IMG/VR virus record: IMGVR_UViG_3300043774_001556 | Location: 1 to 32,284 of that record | Length of the DNA: 32,284 nucleotides | DNA from: a virus | Strand: one strand, 5' to 3' | Part shown: positions 1 to 8,721 of the stretch, in pieces | Numbering within the stretch: the first letter of the stretch is position 1 | Layout of the letters: every line of letters starts with the position of its first letter | Translations under genes and position numbers: made by a program | The notes under the pieces: generated by a model | What the model was told of the DNA's origin: nothing | The model's database searches: none | Seen by the model: only the letters and a program-made list of their open reading frames with translations

Positions 1-1614
1 TCACGTGGCACTGAGACGGCGGAAACGACTTAGTAGGTCAAGCCCGCTGCCTGCGGATGATTGGCCCGTTTGCAGGGTCCAGGTGCCAGTGGGGAGATCG
101 TAGCTTTCCTCACGGGTGGTGGCCCTGCAGGCGGCCAGCTCGGGAGTTCCTCCCACTACGTTCACGACCTTGCCCAAGGTGCGAGCGTAGCCGAGGTAGG
201 CATCGCCAACGATCCGTCCCTCGTAGGGGGCTTCGGCCATAGTACTCAGCAAAAATGAGGCAATGCCGGACGGCGGCGGCATGAGGGGAAAGTCTCCGGG
301 ATCACGCAGGATCGTGTCTGTGGCGTAAGCTACGCTCAAAGCGCGAGTGGTCACAGTGCTCTTGTATCGGTAAAACCAGAACCCAGGGTTCTCGTAGAAG
401 AGCTCCATGGCCTGCAGCAGTTCAACCTGCCCAGCGGTAAAACCAAAGGACTTATTCGCGGCCACCCAGTAGGTACCCTCGACTTGCACTTCCTCTGATG
501 CGATCCCTATCTTGGATGCCATCCATTCCTGCCAAGCCCCATTCACAAGGTAGTGGGTAAAGGTTGGTGATGCTGCACTGCCTAAAACGCGGCGCGACTG
601 GGGAAACGTCCAGTTCGTGATGGTGAATCCTGACCACGTGGGGCTGCTTACGGATAATGGGCCGCTGGAAAGGTTCGCCGAGACCAGGCCGGGATACGCG
701 GCTTCCAGCTCACCCAGGCGAGCATCCCTGGCAATGAAGACAGATAGTGGCAGGGAACCCGAAAGCATTACCGTGCGGACCGTTTGCTGGGTTTGGGTGG
801 CGCGGGCTTGAAAGTCCTCAAAGCCTGTGCCTGCAGTAACCACTGTGAGGCGGTTGCGAGGGGCATCCGCTCCCGCACTCTGCGTCTGTTGGGTCACGAT
901 GCCATTGGTATCTGCCACGGCGTAGGTGAAATCCACGCGATCCGTGGCGACGGAGTCATCCGGGGAGAGTTCGCACTGGATGATGGCATCGCGGCCGAGG
1001 ATGATCTCGCGGACGGCGGCCGTGGGGCGGCGCGTGACGTGGATCGTGGGCATGCCTGGAGTGGTATAGTCCACATAGCACATCGCATCTTGAGCAAAAC
1101 GCAATAGATCACTGAGCGTGGCGGCCACTGAGGAAGCGCGAAACTGGAGCGGGAAGCAATCCATCATCTCCGCCACATTACCTAGCTGGATCCGGGCACC
1201 TTGGGAGATAGCGAGCGTTATAATATCGCGGATGCTGGTGCTGAGATTTTGCTGGGGGATATCGTAGGTGGCAGAAGATGCAGCGAGGAGAGGTAGTCGC
1301 TCCAGTTCATACCATCCTCCTTTCACCTCGATCTGCCAGCCCTGACCGGTGGGGTTCCAGATGTATTTGCGCGTCACCACGCGGCCGGTGAACTCGCGCT
1401 GGCCATTGCGCCACAGCGTGATGACCTGCATGCGATCCGGCACGTAGGCGCTGTTACTGCCGTCCGCCTCGATGGGGAGGAAATAGCCCCAAGAGTCCGC
1501 TGCTTGGGAGCGGAAAACAAGCGGGCGCACCAGCGGAAATAGTGCCTGCAACGGCAGCAAGCCCGGCCCCATAGCCGCGCCGATTTCACCGGAAATTTCC
1601 CATAGATCCTGCAT
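1..1614 (-). CDS. Putative tail hub / baseplate protein (537 aa)
   Basis: Complete ORF whose TGA stop is the first codon of the window. It is the last gene seen in the leftward late operon, 4 nt after the tape measure, which is the usual place for a distal tail or hub protein. An AGGAAG Shine-Dalgarno sits 9 nt before the ATG. The N-terminal third (about residues 60-110) is rich in short beta strands with W, R and G turns, the kind of region seen in gpD/gp27-like hubs. The middle (about 135-240) has mixed alpha/beta segments. No catalytic motif, signal peptide or membrane segment is visible. The hub assignment rests on size, composition and position, not on a diagnostic motif; it could be another distal tail component. 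Further tail genes may lie to the left, outside the window. Confidence 0.55.
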   Translation of the reverse strand: MQDLWEISGEIGAAMGPGLLPLQALFPLVRPLVFRSQAADSWGYFLPIEADGSNSAYVPDRMQVITLWRNGQREFTGRVVTRKYIWNPTGQGWQIEVKGGWYELERLPLLAASSATYDIPQQNLSTSIRDIITLAISQGARIQLGNVAEMMDCFPLQFRASSVAATLSDLLRFAQDAMCYVDYTTPGMPTIHVTRRPTAAVREIILGRDAIIQCELSPDDSVATDRVDFTYAVADTNGIVTQQTQSAGADAPRNRLTVVTAGTGFEDFQARATQTQQTVRTVMLSGSLPLSVFIARDARLGELEAAYPGLVSANLSSGPLSVSSPTWSGFTITNWTFPQSRRVLGSAASPTFTHYLVNGAWQEWMASKIGIASEEVQVEGTYWVAANKSFGFTAGQVELLQAMELFYENPGFWFYRYKSTVTTRALSVAYATDTILRDPGDFPLMPPPSGIASFLLSTMAEAPYEGRIVGDAYLGYARTLGKVVNVVGGTPELAACRATTREESYDLPTGTWTLQTGQSSAGSGLDLLSRFRRLSAT

Positions 1615-1618
1615 CTAG

Positions 1619-3238
1619 TTAGCTTCCTGGAAGTGACCGAGCCAGGGCTTGGACCTGATCGGATAATTGTTGCTGCCGCGATGCTAAATTCGAGATCTGC
1701 CCCGTGATCGTGCTCAGGTCAGCTTGTGTCTTCTGGACTACGCCAATGATATTGCCAAACTCACCCTTGAGCAGACCACTGAGATTCGCGAGTTGCTGCA
1801 CGGCACCAGCTGCCTCGCGAGCATCCAGTTCTTTGTCCTTGATCATGGCTTTCAGGTTGTCCAATGACTCCTGTTCCAATCGGGTCTGGGGTTCGATGCC
1901 TTCAATGGCTTTGGCGATTTCCGCCGCACCTTTTTCCATCACCTCCTTCGATTTTTCACCCAATTCTTTGGCCGCATCTTGGATGCCCTGAGAGTCAAAT
2001 TCGGAGGCGATTTTTTCAATCTCCACCTGTAAGAGTTGAGCACCTTGTTGCAAGGCATTTTGCGCGGCCGTGACCTTGTCTGCGGCGGCCTTGATCTGGT
2101 CCCCGGAAGCGTTGGCTTCTGCCTCGGCTGCCTGCAATTCACCTAGGATTTTTCCGCGTTCTGCGGAGTCGTCGAGATTATTTGGATCACCCTGGAAGCG
2201 ATCCAGGTTTTGCTGGGCGGCATCGAGCTTGCGCTGGGCGATTTCCGCCCGGTCTTCGATCGCCTGGTAGGCCGTTTGCGCGGCGTCCATTTCTGCCTGG
2301 AGTCTCTTCTGCCGGGCCTCTGCATTGGCGATGGCTTCACGCCTGTTAGCCTCGGCTTCCTGAGCCCTCAGAGTCGCCAATTGTGCATCGGCCTGCTTGT
2401 CCGATATAACGCCGGTTTGCCGTTGAGTGGCGATGATGGATTCTTGCGCGTCCCGCGCATTCCCGCCCATCGCGGCTGCTGCCTGACGGCGAGCATTTTC
2501 CAGTTCAATGTTATCGCGCACAGCCTGGTTGATACCCTCGATCAGAGCGCCCATGTCACGCCATTGCTTTTCGTATCCCTGGCTAAGGCGCAGTTGCGTG
2601 ACCTTAGCGGCATGCTCGGTAATCGCTTCGTTATTGAGGCGGATTTTTTCATCCGTCTCCGCTACCACTTTCTTATATTCCTCCCAGGCTTGTTTGACGG
2701 CACCTATAGAACCCGCCACCGCACCCAAGGCAGCTCCCCACGGACCTGCGGCCGCTGCGCCCTGCGCTGTGCTGGCAGCGATTCCTGCCAGCTCCGGATT
2801 CACCACGGCCAGTCCTTTCGCAATCTCCGCAGTAGCAATAGAACCTATTTGTAATGCCAACCTGCGGGAAGACTCTGCAGCGGCAGTAGTGGCAGCTTGC
2901 ACAGATCGTTCAGCCTCTTGTTGTGCCTTTGCCGCCTGCAACGATTTGGCACGTGCCAAATCGAGGTTGCCTTGTTCGACACGCAGCTTTTCAGCGGCGG
3001 CCTGCGCCTCATCCATGGCGGTGGCAATCGCTTTCTCTGCCTCCGCCTGCTCCAGGATTTCATCACGCGGTGGCCCCATCATGGCTTCCGGCAGAGACAT
3101 GGGGCCGGACGCTTGCTGCGTGGCCTCCGCTGTAGCCTTGGCCTGATCCTGCACATCGCGCAGGGCTTTTTCCTGCTGCTTCGCTCCGGCCGTATTGGCC
3201 GTGCTGGTGATCTTGATGTTGATGTCTTGCTCTGCCAT
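1619..3238 (-). CDS. Tail tape measure protein, short (539 aa)
   Basis: The protein is almost wholly helical and rich in Ala, Gln, Glu and Lys. It has long coiled-coil stretches (about residues 15-45, 60-125 and 200-420), an internal hydrophobic glycine/alanine segment (about 130-181) and another coiled coil up to the C-terminus. This is the classic tape-measure pattern: heptad helices plus one membrane-active hydrophobic patch. At roughly 1.5 angstrom per residue (established for tape measures) it would specify a tail of about 80 nm, short for a siphovirus. It is followed after 4 nt by the putative hub gene. Unusually, eight genes separate it from the tube gene, and no frameshifted chaperone pair (gpG/gpGT type) is seen before it. 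Confidence 0.8.
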   Translation of the reverse strand: MAEQDINIKITSTANTAGAKQQEKALRDVQDQAKATAEATQQASGPMSLPEAMMGPPRDEILEQAEAEKAIATAMDEAQAAAEKLRVEQGNLDLARAKSLQAAKAQQEAERSVQAATTAAAESSRRLALQIGSIATAEIAKGLAVVNPELAGIAASTAQGAAAAGPWGAALGAVAGSIGAVKQAWEEYKKVVAETDEKIRLNNEAITEHAAKVTQLRLSQGYEKQWRDMGALIEGINQAVRDNIELENARRQAAAAMGGNARDAQESIIATQRQTGVISDKQADAQLATLRAQEAEANRREAIANAEARQKRLQAEMDAAQTAYQAIEDRAEIAQRKLDAAQQNLDRFQGDPNNLDDSAERGKILGELQAAEAEANASGDQIKAAADKVTAAQNALQQGAQLLQVEIEKIASEFDSQGIQDAAKELGEKSKEVMEKGAAEIAKAIEGIEPQTRLEQESLDNLKAMIKDKELDAREAAGAVQQLANLSGLLKGEFGNIIGVVQKTQADLSTITGQISNLASRQQQLSDQVQALARSLPGS

Positions 3239-3250
3239 AGCGGGATGATG

Positions 3251-3868
3251 TTAGGCGATGCGTAGGGCAAACATGGTGAATCCAGCACGCAGGGTGGCCG
3301 TGCGGGATGCGATCTCATTGGCGACGCGCATTTGCACTGACCCCGTGCCGCTGGCTACAGTGGCGATGACCACACCGACGAATCCGAAGTCAGTAGCAGT
3401 GGCCGGTGAGGTGAGAGGATCTCCGGCGAATGTTCCGCCTGCGATGGTAGCCGTGCCGGAGGTGGTGAGCAGGATGCCATTGTCCGCATTTTGCGAGCTG
3501 AGTCTGCCCGTGGCGAATACTGCCCATGTGCCGGGAGGCAGTGTGAGCAACAGGCCGGTCACATCGGTCACGGTGTTGGTGTTATGCGTGAAATCAGCAC
3601 TCAGTGCCACGCGCAGGTCCGATGCGATGACCATGCGTCCGGCTTGGTTAGGGATCGCCACGGGGCGAATGGCATCAGCCTCGCTGGTGAACTGGCTCAT
3701 GGCCATGGAGCTGCTACCCACGCCCACGATGCCATTGCCCATGTAAAGGGCCGTGCCCGTGCCATCGCCCCACTCCACGCGATAGACTGTGCCAGCCACT
3801 GGAGTGTCCGTGGGTAGAGTGAGCAGTGCCTTGTAAGTAGCGCCTGGTGTTTTTCCTGCTAAGTTCAT
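3251..3868 (-). CDS. Virion surface / fibre-like protein (205 aa)
   Basis: Unrecognised at family level. The composition is beta-rich (Thr, Ala, Gly, Val) with few charged residues, typical of virion surface proteins. The C-terminal 100 residues read as a jelly-roll-like series of strands with a TWAVFATGR-type strand, a pattern seen in C1q/TNF-like fibre head domains. Residues 15-60 contain a glycine-rich segment with an EWGDGTGTALYMGNG turn. It is expressed in the leftward late operon, 4 nt after its upstream neighbour and 12 nt before the tape measure gene. A trimeric fibre tip or decoration role is an inference from composition and position. No enzyme motif or membrane segment is visible. 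Confidence 0.5.
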   Translation of the reverse strand: MNLAGKTPGATYKALLTLPTDTPVAGTVYRVEWGDGTGTALYMGNGIVGVGSSSMAMSQFTSEADAIRPVAIPNQAGRMVIASDLRVALSADFTHNTNTVTDVTGLLLTLPPGTWAVFATGRLSSQNADNGILLTTSGTATIAGGTFAGDPLTSPATATDFGFVGVVIATVASGTGSVQMRVANEIASRTATLRAGFTMFALRIA

Positions 3869-3872
3869 AATA

Positions 3873-4418
3873 TCAGATTGGTGTGATGGTGATGGTTTCC
3901 CAGTTCTTGGTGATGCTTTCCCATGGCGGGCATGCGGCGGTGACCAGCAGTGGCCAGCGGGCGGAAATGCCGGACGGGATAGGCCCCGCGATGATACGCA
4001 TCGGCCCGCATGCGGCAGAGTAAGCCTGGAGCAGATAACTGCCAGGGAGTTCGGGGTAGCTTGGCGTCACGTCCTTCACCGTGGAGCGGTCCCAGCCGAA
4101 GGTAGCCCCGCCGAGGATCGCGACTTTCAGTAGGCCGCTGTGGCCCCAGGGGAAAAGGAGCTGATCGATCATCGCCTGCGTGCGTGGCAGAGACGCCAGC
4201 TCGCGGCGGCGGGTCCAGGATGAGGATGTTTTTGCGCCGCCTTGGGCTAGCGTGTTGCCCCAGGGAGAAAACAGCGGCGTTGTCTGCGCCACATCCTGCG
4301 CTACGGGCATGGCCGGCTCCGCCTCCATGGCATCGCCGTGATCCAGCAATAGAATCTCCTCCCAAGCACGTGGGCCAGTGCTGGGAATAAAGGTGATGCG
4401 CCAGAGAGACTTAATCAT
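3873..4418 (-). CDS. Hypothetical tail-region protein (181 aa)
   Basis: Not recognised. The reading frame is open throughout, lies in the late operon with 4-nt spacing on both sides, and starts with ATG. The protein is tryptophan- and proline-rich (many W and P residues after residue 50) with a conspicuous FSPWGNT segment echoed by FPWGHSG. That suggests a compact beta-structured virion component rather than an enzyme. The N-terminus reads like a small beta-sandwich start. No signal peptide, coiled coil or metal site is visible. Its place between the fibre-like genes suggests an adhesin or fibre accessory role, but this is only contextual. Confidence 0.5.
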   Translation of the reverse strand: MIKSLWRITFIPSTGPRAWEEILLLDHGDAMEAEPAMPVAQDVAQTTPLFSPWGNTLAQGGAKTSSSWTRRRELASLPRTQAMIDQLLFPWGHSGLLKVAILGGATFGWDRSTVKDVTPSYPELPGSYLLQAYSAACGPMRIIAGPIPSGISARWPLLVTAACPPWESITKNWETITITPI

Positions 4419-4422
4419 GATT

Positions 4423-4989
4423 TTAGATTTCGATTTTGGCCGCTGAGATGAATAGTTGATCGAGGGCGTGTGCGCTCATGCCGAGCATTTGACCTAGGTC
4501 GTTAACAGTGGGAGATTTGCGAGAAAGTTTTACGTCGCCCGCCCACGCGAATGATACCACAGTTTTTTGAGGCTCTGGCAATTGCGCTAGAGCGGACTCT
4601 ACGTGAGCTAGCAAGCCCATTTGAGCGAGCACGGCCTTTGCTCTCCAGTTGGAAATTTCTGGTGGCACACGGTCTGGCAAGGTCGGCTGAATGCCATTGC
4701 AAAGGTCCTGCAAAACTTTTGCAGGATCATCGCCAAGGATCGAGCGAATGCGGTCAGCGTGGTGGTCAATCGTATCAATCGCGGCCTCGGGGAAATCCTC
4801 CACACTGTAGAGCAGCATGGCATTAGGGATTGGCGGCAACTCTGCAAACATTTGCCGCGACTGATTGTTGATTCGCAGATGTGCGTGCACCACGGTAAGC
4901 GTGCGCGTAGTGGGACTAACGCCCTCGCGAGCTGGCCGCAGCTGCATCGTTACGGGAGACGGAAGATCGATAGAAAGTAGAAGTTGCAT
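4423..4989 (-). CDS. Hypothetical tail-fibre accessory protein (188 aa)
   Basis: The C-terminal about 75 residues begin with a WRAKAVL helix and continue through an ALAQLPEPQK segment to a final TVNDLGQMLG / LDQLFISAAK unit. This helical layout is shared by small proteins or C-terminal domains encoded beside fibre genes in many phages; the resemblance is from memory of the pattern, not a search. The N-terminal half is mixed beta/alpha and not recognised. There is a 4-nt gap to the next gene and a 1-nt gap from the 345-residue gene upstream. A fibre assembly or attachment role is likely but unproven. No frameshift or truncation is apparent. Confidence 0.5.
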   Translation of the reverse strand: MQLLLSIDLPSPVTMQLRPAREGVSPTTRTLTVVHAHLRINNQSRQMFAELPPIPNAMLLYSVEDFPEAAIDTIDHHADRIRSILGDDPAKVLQDLCNGIQPTLPDRVPPEISNWRAKAVLAQMGLLAHVESALAQLPEPQKTVVSFAWAGDVKLSRKSPTVNDLGQMLGMSAHALDQLFISAAKIEI

Positions 4990-4990
4990 A

Positions 4991-6024
4991 TTATTGGTGA
5001 GTAAGTCTTACACGGGCAAATCCCGTAAACGCTTCGACGTATGGAGCTCCATCCGGCGCACGCACATTGTCAAAAGATGAGTACACCGTATTGTTGTCTC
5101 TCATGCCTAAGTAGTTCCCGAAAAAATCCCAGGCCGCGATAGGGTCAGCAGGCAGGTAAGTGCAATCCACACTCCGGGTCAGATCGGACGCTAAACGGTT
5201 AGGCAATAAAATCGTCCACGTGCCCGCATGCAGCGTCACCGTGGTGTATGAGAAACCAGCATCACGCAAATCGGTTTGCAACTGCGCTGCGTCACCAGGC
5301 AAAACATACGGGTAGTTCGGCAGGGCAATGGTAACGCCAGTATTTGCAGGCCGCGCATTCGTGACTGCGTTGCCGACATGTGTCAGCCGTATGAGAATAG
5401 CTCCATTCACGGTGTAATTTCGTGCACGTGCAACGATCGGAGCCTCATCATAGGTTACCGTCGCATCTGTAAATCCTGCGGCTCGCAGGTCCGCTTGCAA
5501 TACGGCAGCCTGCGATGGCATTGCATAGGGGAAATTCGGCAATGATTGAGGTGTCAAAAACGACGTCAACGAGGTGATTGATTTGGCATGTAGGTCAGAC
5601 TGAATCGTGACATCAATCAGCGTGCTCCTCCAAAAAACAGGTGTCGCATCGTAACGGGCAAACCATTTCTTTTTGCCGCCACTGAGAGTTTCCGGAGTCG
5701 TGCCTGGCGTTGTGATCCATCCGTCCGACAACCAAGTTTGCAAATCGCGAGCCCACTCCAACTGCAAATGCATCGCTTCATGACTCCATCCGGTTTCCGG
5801 CGAACCCACAAATGTATCAGGCAGCACAATTTCCACGTCAAACCATCGAGCAACACTGTCCAGCGTTGTATTGGCTAAAGTAGTCACGTTGGCGTCGACC
5901 CATTGTTTTGCATACGCCTGAGTGACAGCCGGAGCCGCATAAAGTATGCGGTCATCCTTCATCAGCACATCGACTCGGCGCGTGCCTCTTCGCAGCCCTT
6001 GTGGCGTTCTGTTTCCTACACGGA

Positions 6025-6028
<4 letters not shown>
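4991..6028 (-). CDS. Putative tail fibre/adhesin protein with an internal duplication (345 aa)
   Basis: Two copies of an approximately 30-residue unit are visible, at residues 163-192 and 237-265. Both have the pattern LPN(F/Y)PY..P..AA.LQ.DLR.AGF...TVT, each followed by a beta-rich segment. The N-terminal region (1-150) contains a [17 protein letters not shown] stretch and many aromatic residues. The gene overlaps the collagen-like gene by 4 nt (6025-6028), so the two are probably translationally coupled and their products may form one fibre. The duplicated modules look like small alpha/beta domains, perhaps binding units. No catalytic motif was found. Assignment as a fibre or adhesin rests on neighbourhood and repeat structure. 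Confidence 0.5.
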
Positions 6029-6450
<422 letters not shown>

Positions 6451-6452
6451 AG

Positions 6453-6824
6453 TCAAAGAGTGACGTCAGGATCTACGGTGATCACCCCTTTATACAGGGT
6501 CAGTGGGCTCGCATCGCCTTGATTATAGAACTCCATATCCCATTCCCATTTCCCACTGCTTGGCAGAAAGCTTTGAACTGCGTAAATGTGCGCGGACCAA
6601 GTATCAGCATCGTCGATAACGATTGGAGCATCCGGACTTGTGCTAGGGTCACTGTCCAGTCGATAGACTTGGTTTTTTTGAACGAAGTGCATACGGATGC
6701 GCGTCAATGCATGCGGCGGGGTGTTTCCATTGATGACAACAGGCCCGATAGCTCCGATGCCAGGCCAGCGGTCACCGCGCTTGTGATTCGGCAGGTTGAT
6801 AAGAACGGCGTAGTCAGCAGACAT
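6453..6824 (-). CDS. Small beta-rich tail protein, baseplate-upper-protein-like (123 aa)
   Basis: Not firmly recognised. The order of features is: a short beta segment ([10 protein letters not shown]), a GDRWPG turn, a central segment with [17 protein letters not shown], a [12 protein letters not shown] strand and a [14 protein letters not shown] strand near the C-terminus. The combination of a declared property or range, a default value and a final W-E-W-D strand resembles the small N-terminal domain of phage baseplate upper or receptor-binding proteins (BppU-like) that anchors fibres. It sits just before the collagen-like gene, which fits such an anchor. Confidence in the family is low; confidence that it is a real gene is higher because spacing and frame are tight. 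Confidence 0.5.
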   Translation of the reverse strand: MSADYAVLINLPNHKRGDRWPGIGAIGPVVINGNTPPHALTRIRMHFVQKNQVYRLDSDPSTSPDAPIVIDDADTWSAHIYAVQSFLPSSGKWEWDMEFYNQGDASPLTLYKGVITVDPDVTL

Positions 6825-6829
6825 ATAGG

Positions 6830-7405
6830 TTAGAGAATGATTTTAGTAGGCGGTGCTAGCGGGTTGACTCCTCCCGTCAGCGTGGTAGTTGGTGCGCTGA
6901 AAGGTCCATCCAGCAAGATCGGTATGGAATTTCCTGCCTCGCCAATTACTTTGGCTGTGACCAGAATCGTCGGGCCATTAGCAGTGGCGCTCACTTGCGA
7001 GTCATAAGCGTTGATTGCACTCGCTAGCTTAAGCGCCTCAGCTTCAGGGGTAGACTCTTCGTCGACTTGGATCTGAGGTAAGGCCGAAGCCATATTACGC
7101 CAGCGATACCCGTTGGGGCCAATGCCTACCGTGGTATCGTCACCCGGAACCTCGTCGATAGTAATCGTTCCTCTAGCAAAAGCGGCCGCTGCTGGTTTAG
7201 GCAAAAGTGCGATTGGCTCCGAAGCATCCAATTCATCTAGTATCGCCAAAATGATCAGTGGAGCATTAGGGGCGGTTCCAGAAGGCGCTGCCAGAATAGG
7301 CGGCGGCAACGTAGCATCTCCTCCGGTTGACGGAGGGATCACTACGCTAGGAGAATCCGGGTCTACGGTGGCAGTTGGCAAGATTGGTGATGGCCCGATG
7401 AGCAT
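6830..7405 (-). CDS. Hypothetical tail protein (191 aa)
   Basis: The frame is open back to an ATG at 7492, but that longer version would overlap the upstream gene and run through a strong hairpin. I therefore place the start at the ATG at 7405 (MLIGPSPILP...). The N-terminal 70 residues are a Pro/Ala/Ser-rich, low-complexity linker. The rest contains a TITIDEVPGDDTTVGIGPNGYRW segment, an AEALKLASAINAYDSQVSA helix and a final beta region with repeated GNSIPI and GGVNPLAPP turns. This looks like a secreted or surface beta domain of a virion protein. A role near the tube or fibre base is inferred only from its position directly after the tube gene. Confidence 0.5.
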   Translation of the reverse strand: MLIGPSPILPTATVDPDSPSVVIPPSTGGDATLPPPILAAPSGTAPNAPLIILAILDELDASEPIALLPKPAAAAFARGTITIDEVPGDDTTVGIGPNGYRWRNMASALPQIQVDEESTPEAEALKLASAINAYDSQVSATANGPTILVTAKVIGEAGNSIPILLDGPFSAPTTTLTGGVNPLAPPTKIIL

Positions 7406-7427
7406 AAATCTATGGAGTTGAGTAATA

Positions 7428-7453
7428 GGGAGGGCGACACTCGCCGCCCTCCC
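7428..7453 (-). other. GC-rich hairpin downstream of the tail tube gene
   Basis: Perfect 9-bp inverted repeat (GGGAGGGCG / CGCCCTCCC) with an 8-nt loop, starting 16 nt after the tube gene stop codon and before the next gene. No T-run follows in the leftward direction, so it is not a canonical intrinsic terminator. It could stabilise the 3' end of the upstream mRNA or partly attenuate downstream transcription. Confidence 0.65.
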
Positions 7454-7469
7454 GGCTATGGAGCAAAGC

Positions 7470-8024
7470 TCACGACGGATCCGGGAACACAACGGTGTTC
7501 AGAGAACTTGGCAGCTTTTGGAAGCGCAACGTGGGACGCAGTGTTTTGTCGTTACGGTCAAGCGCATCCGTGAGCGTCATCTTGCACCACCAGTCCATGA
7601 CAAAGTCATCGTTGCCATCTTCCTTGCGGCCTTGAATTTTCAGCCAGCCCTTGATTTCGCGCACGCGCTGATTGTGCGGAACCTGAGCAGCATCGAGCAC
7701 GATCGGACCGGCCAGACCGAATTCCAAGCGCTTCACCAGCTCGTTCATGAAGTTGCTGCGCAAGTTCAGGAAATCGGACACGACGCGGTTTTCTTCTTCC
7801 TCTTCATAGCCGCCCGTTTCAGAGGGACAAATGAAGGTTTCACTCGATTTTTTTGTTTCGAATTTCGCACTCTCAATGCAGCCGATCTGCGGCCAGTTTG
7901 AGGTCGGGTTATTGTCCGGCTTCGCTGTTGCGGAGACGTTGATGGAATCCACTGTAAGGCCTGCTTCCACGAAGAACGCGAAGCAGCCAATGAGTTGACG
8001 TTCAGTAAGGGCAATGTTGCTCAT
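7470..8024 (-). CDS. Putative major tail tube protein (184 aa)
   Basis: Size, late-operon position (head completion, then this gene, then tail genes) and the hairpin directly after its stop all fit the abundant tail tube subunit. The sequence has a long, charged, glutamate-rich loop (EEEEEN around residue 75), an N-terminal helix and a C-terminal beta half (VREIKGWLKIQGRK ... VMDWWCKMTLTDAL), consistent with a tube-fold beta barrel with a flexible loop. No motif proves the call; major tail proteins are highly divergent. Its start is preceded by AAACATCATC rather than a Shine-Dalgarno. No separate sheath gene accompanies it, supporting a non-contractile tail. Confidence 0.55.
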   Translation of the reverse strand: MSNIALTERQLIGCFAFFVEAGLTVDSINVSATAKPDNNPTSNWPQIGCIESAKFETKKSSETFICPSETGGYEEEEENRVVSDFLNLRSNFMNELVKRLEFGLAGPIVLDAAQVPHNQRVREIKGWLKIQGRKEDGNDDFVMDWWCKMTLTDALDRNDKTLRPTLRFQKLPSSLNTVVFPDPS

Positions 8025-8056
8025 GATGATGTTTGTTTGATGTTATGGTTGGAGAG

Positions 8057-8257
8057 TTAAACGGTCGGTAGTTCCTTGATCACATGGTCACCCAATGCGG
8101 CAGCTTGCGCATTGGTGAGCAGAAGGTTCTTGTGCCCCTTCGCGAGGATCATTCCCCGCACTTTGATTGGCCCTTTGACCACCGTGTAGTAGGCATCAGG
8201 TTCCGGTGTCGTCGCCTTCGTAGAGGCAGCATCTTTTGTTTCTTTTTCGTCTGACAT
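8057..8257 (-). CDS. Small hypothetical head-tail region protein (66 aa)
   Basis: Not recognised. The N-terminal 22 residues are charged and low in complexity (many E, K, D, T). The remainder is a compact module, from YYTVVKGPIKVRG to an AQAAALGDHVIKEL helix. The latter part resembles the small beta/alpha domains encoded between head-completion and tube genes in many phages, where tiny connector or tube-associated proteins are common. It lies 17 nt from the tail-completion gene and 32 nt before the tube gene. Its length and frame make it a credible real gene; function is unknown. Confidence 0.5.
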   Translation of the reverse strand: MSDEKETKDAASTKATTPEPDAYYTVVKGPIKVRGMILAKGHKNLLLTNAQAAALGDHVIKELPTV

Positions 8258-8274
8258 GGTCGTTTGGTTGTTGG

Positions 8275-8721
8275 TTAAATTTTCACGCTGTAAGGCATCT
8301 CGTAGAGAAGGAAATTTCTATCCGGCACCAAGTCCGCACCTTCGCCATTCATTTTGTAAAGGCAGTGTCCGCTAATAGACGCACCTGCAGGCACCCACTC
8401 ATCCAGAACCGTGTCGATCCTCTCGACAATATCATCGGCCGGATAGTTTCCATCCAGCAGCACCGGACGTGAATAAATGCGCAGCACATAGGTGGCAGCG
8501 CGCTCACCAGTAGGCGTCCGGCCAAAGCCGGTCCACAGAATTGTCACGACGCATCCGCTAGCCTTGGCCACCGCAGTGTTGATCTGCGTGAGAATGTCCT
8601 TTTGTCGATCAACGATCACCGTCACGCCATCCAGAGCGACCTCAAACTCGGCGGCCTCATCAGTGAACTTTTGATCCAGACGCTCCTTAATGTTTTCTGC
8701 GATCGTTAGATACTTGCTCAT
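8275..8721 (-). CDS. Putative tail terminator / gp37-like head-tail joining protein (148 aa)
   Basis: I place the start at the ATG at 8721. It overlaps the upstream stop as ATGA, and a strong AAAGGAGG Shine-Dalgarno lies 9 nt upstream. The frame extends further 5', but that stretch lies inside the upstream gene. The protein is alpha/beta: an N-terminal helix (about residues 3-20), a DGVTVIVDRQKDILTQIN segment, a strand with ILWTGFGRTPTG and an alternating beta C-terminal half. This layout is that of tail-completion/terminator proteins (Mu gp37/DUF1834-like, lambda gpU-like), which cap the tube at the head junction. It is encoded after the gpG-like gene and before the tube gene, where such proteins occur. 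Confidence 0.5.
   Translation of the reverse strand: MSKYLTIAENIKERLDQKFTDEAAEFEVALDGVTVIVDRQKDILTQINTAVAKASGCVVTILWTGFGRTPTGERAATYVLRIYSRPVLLDGNYPADDIVERIDTVLDEWVPAGASISGHCLYKMNGEGADLVPDRNFLLYEMPYSVKI

Noticed and set aside
1619-4989. Programmed frameshift in chaperones before the tape measure
   Set aside because: No slippery sequence with an overlapping out-of-frame extension was found between the genes.
7406-7492. Longer start for the 191-residue tail protein
   Set aside because: It would overlap the end of the tube gene and run through the 9-bp hairpin.
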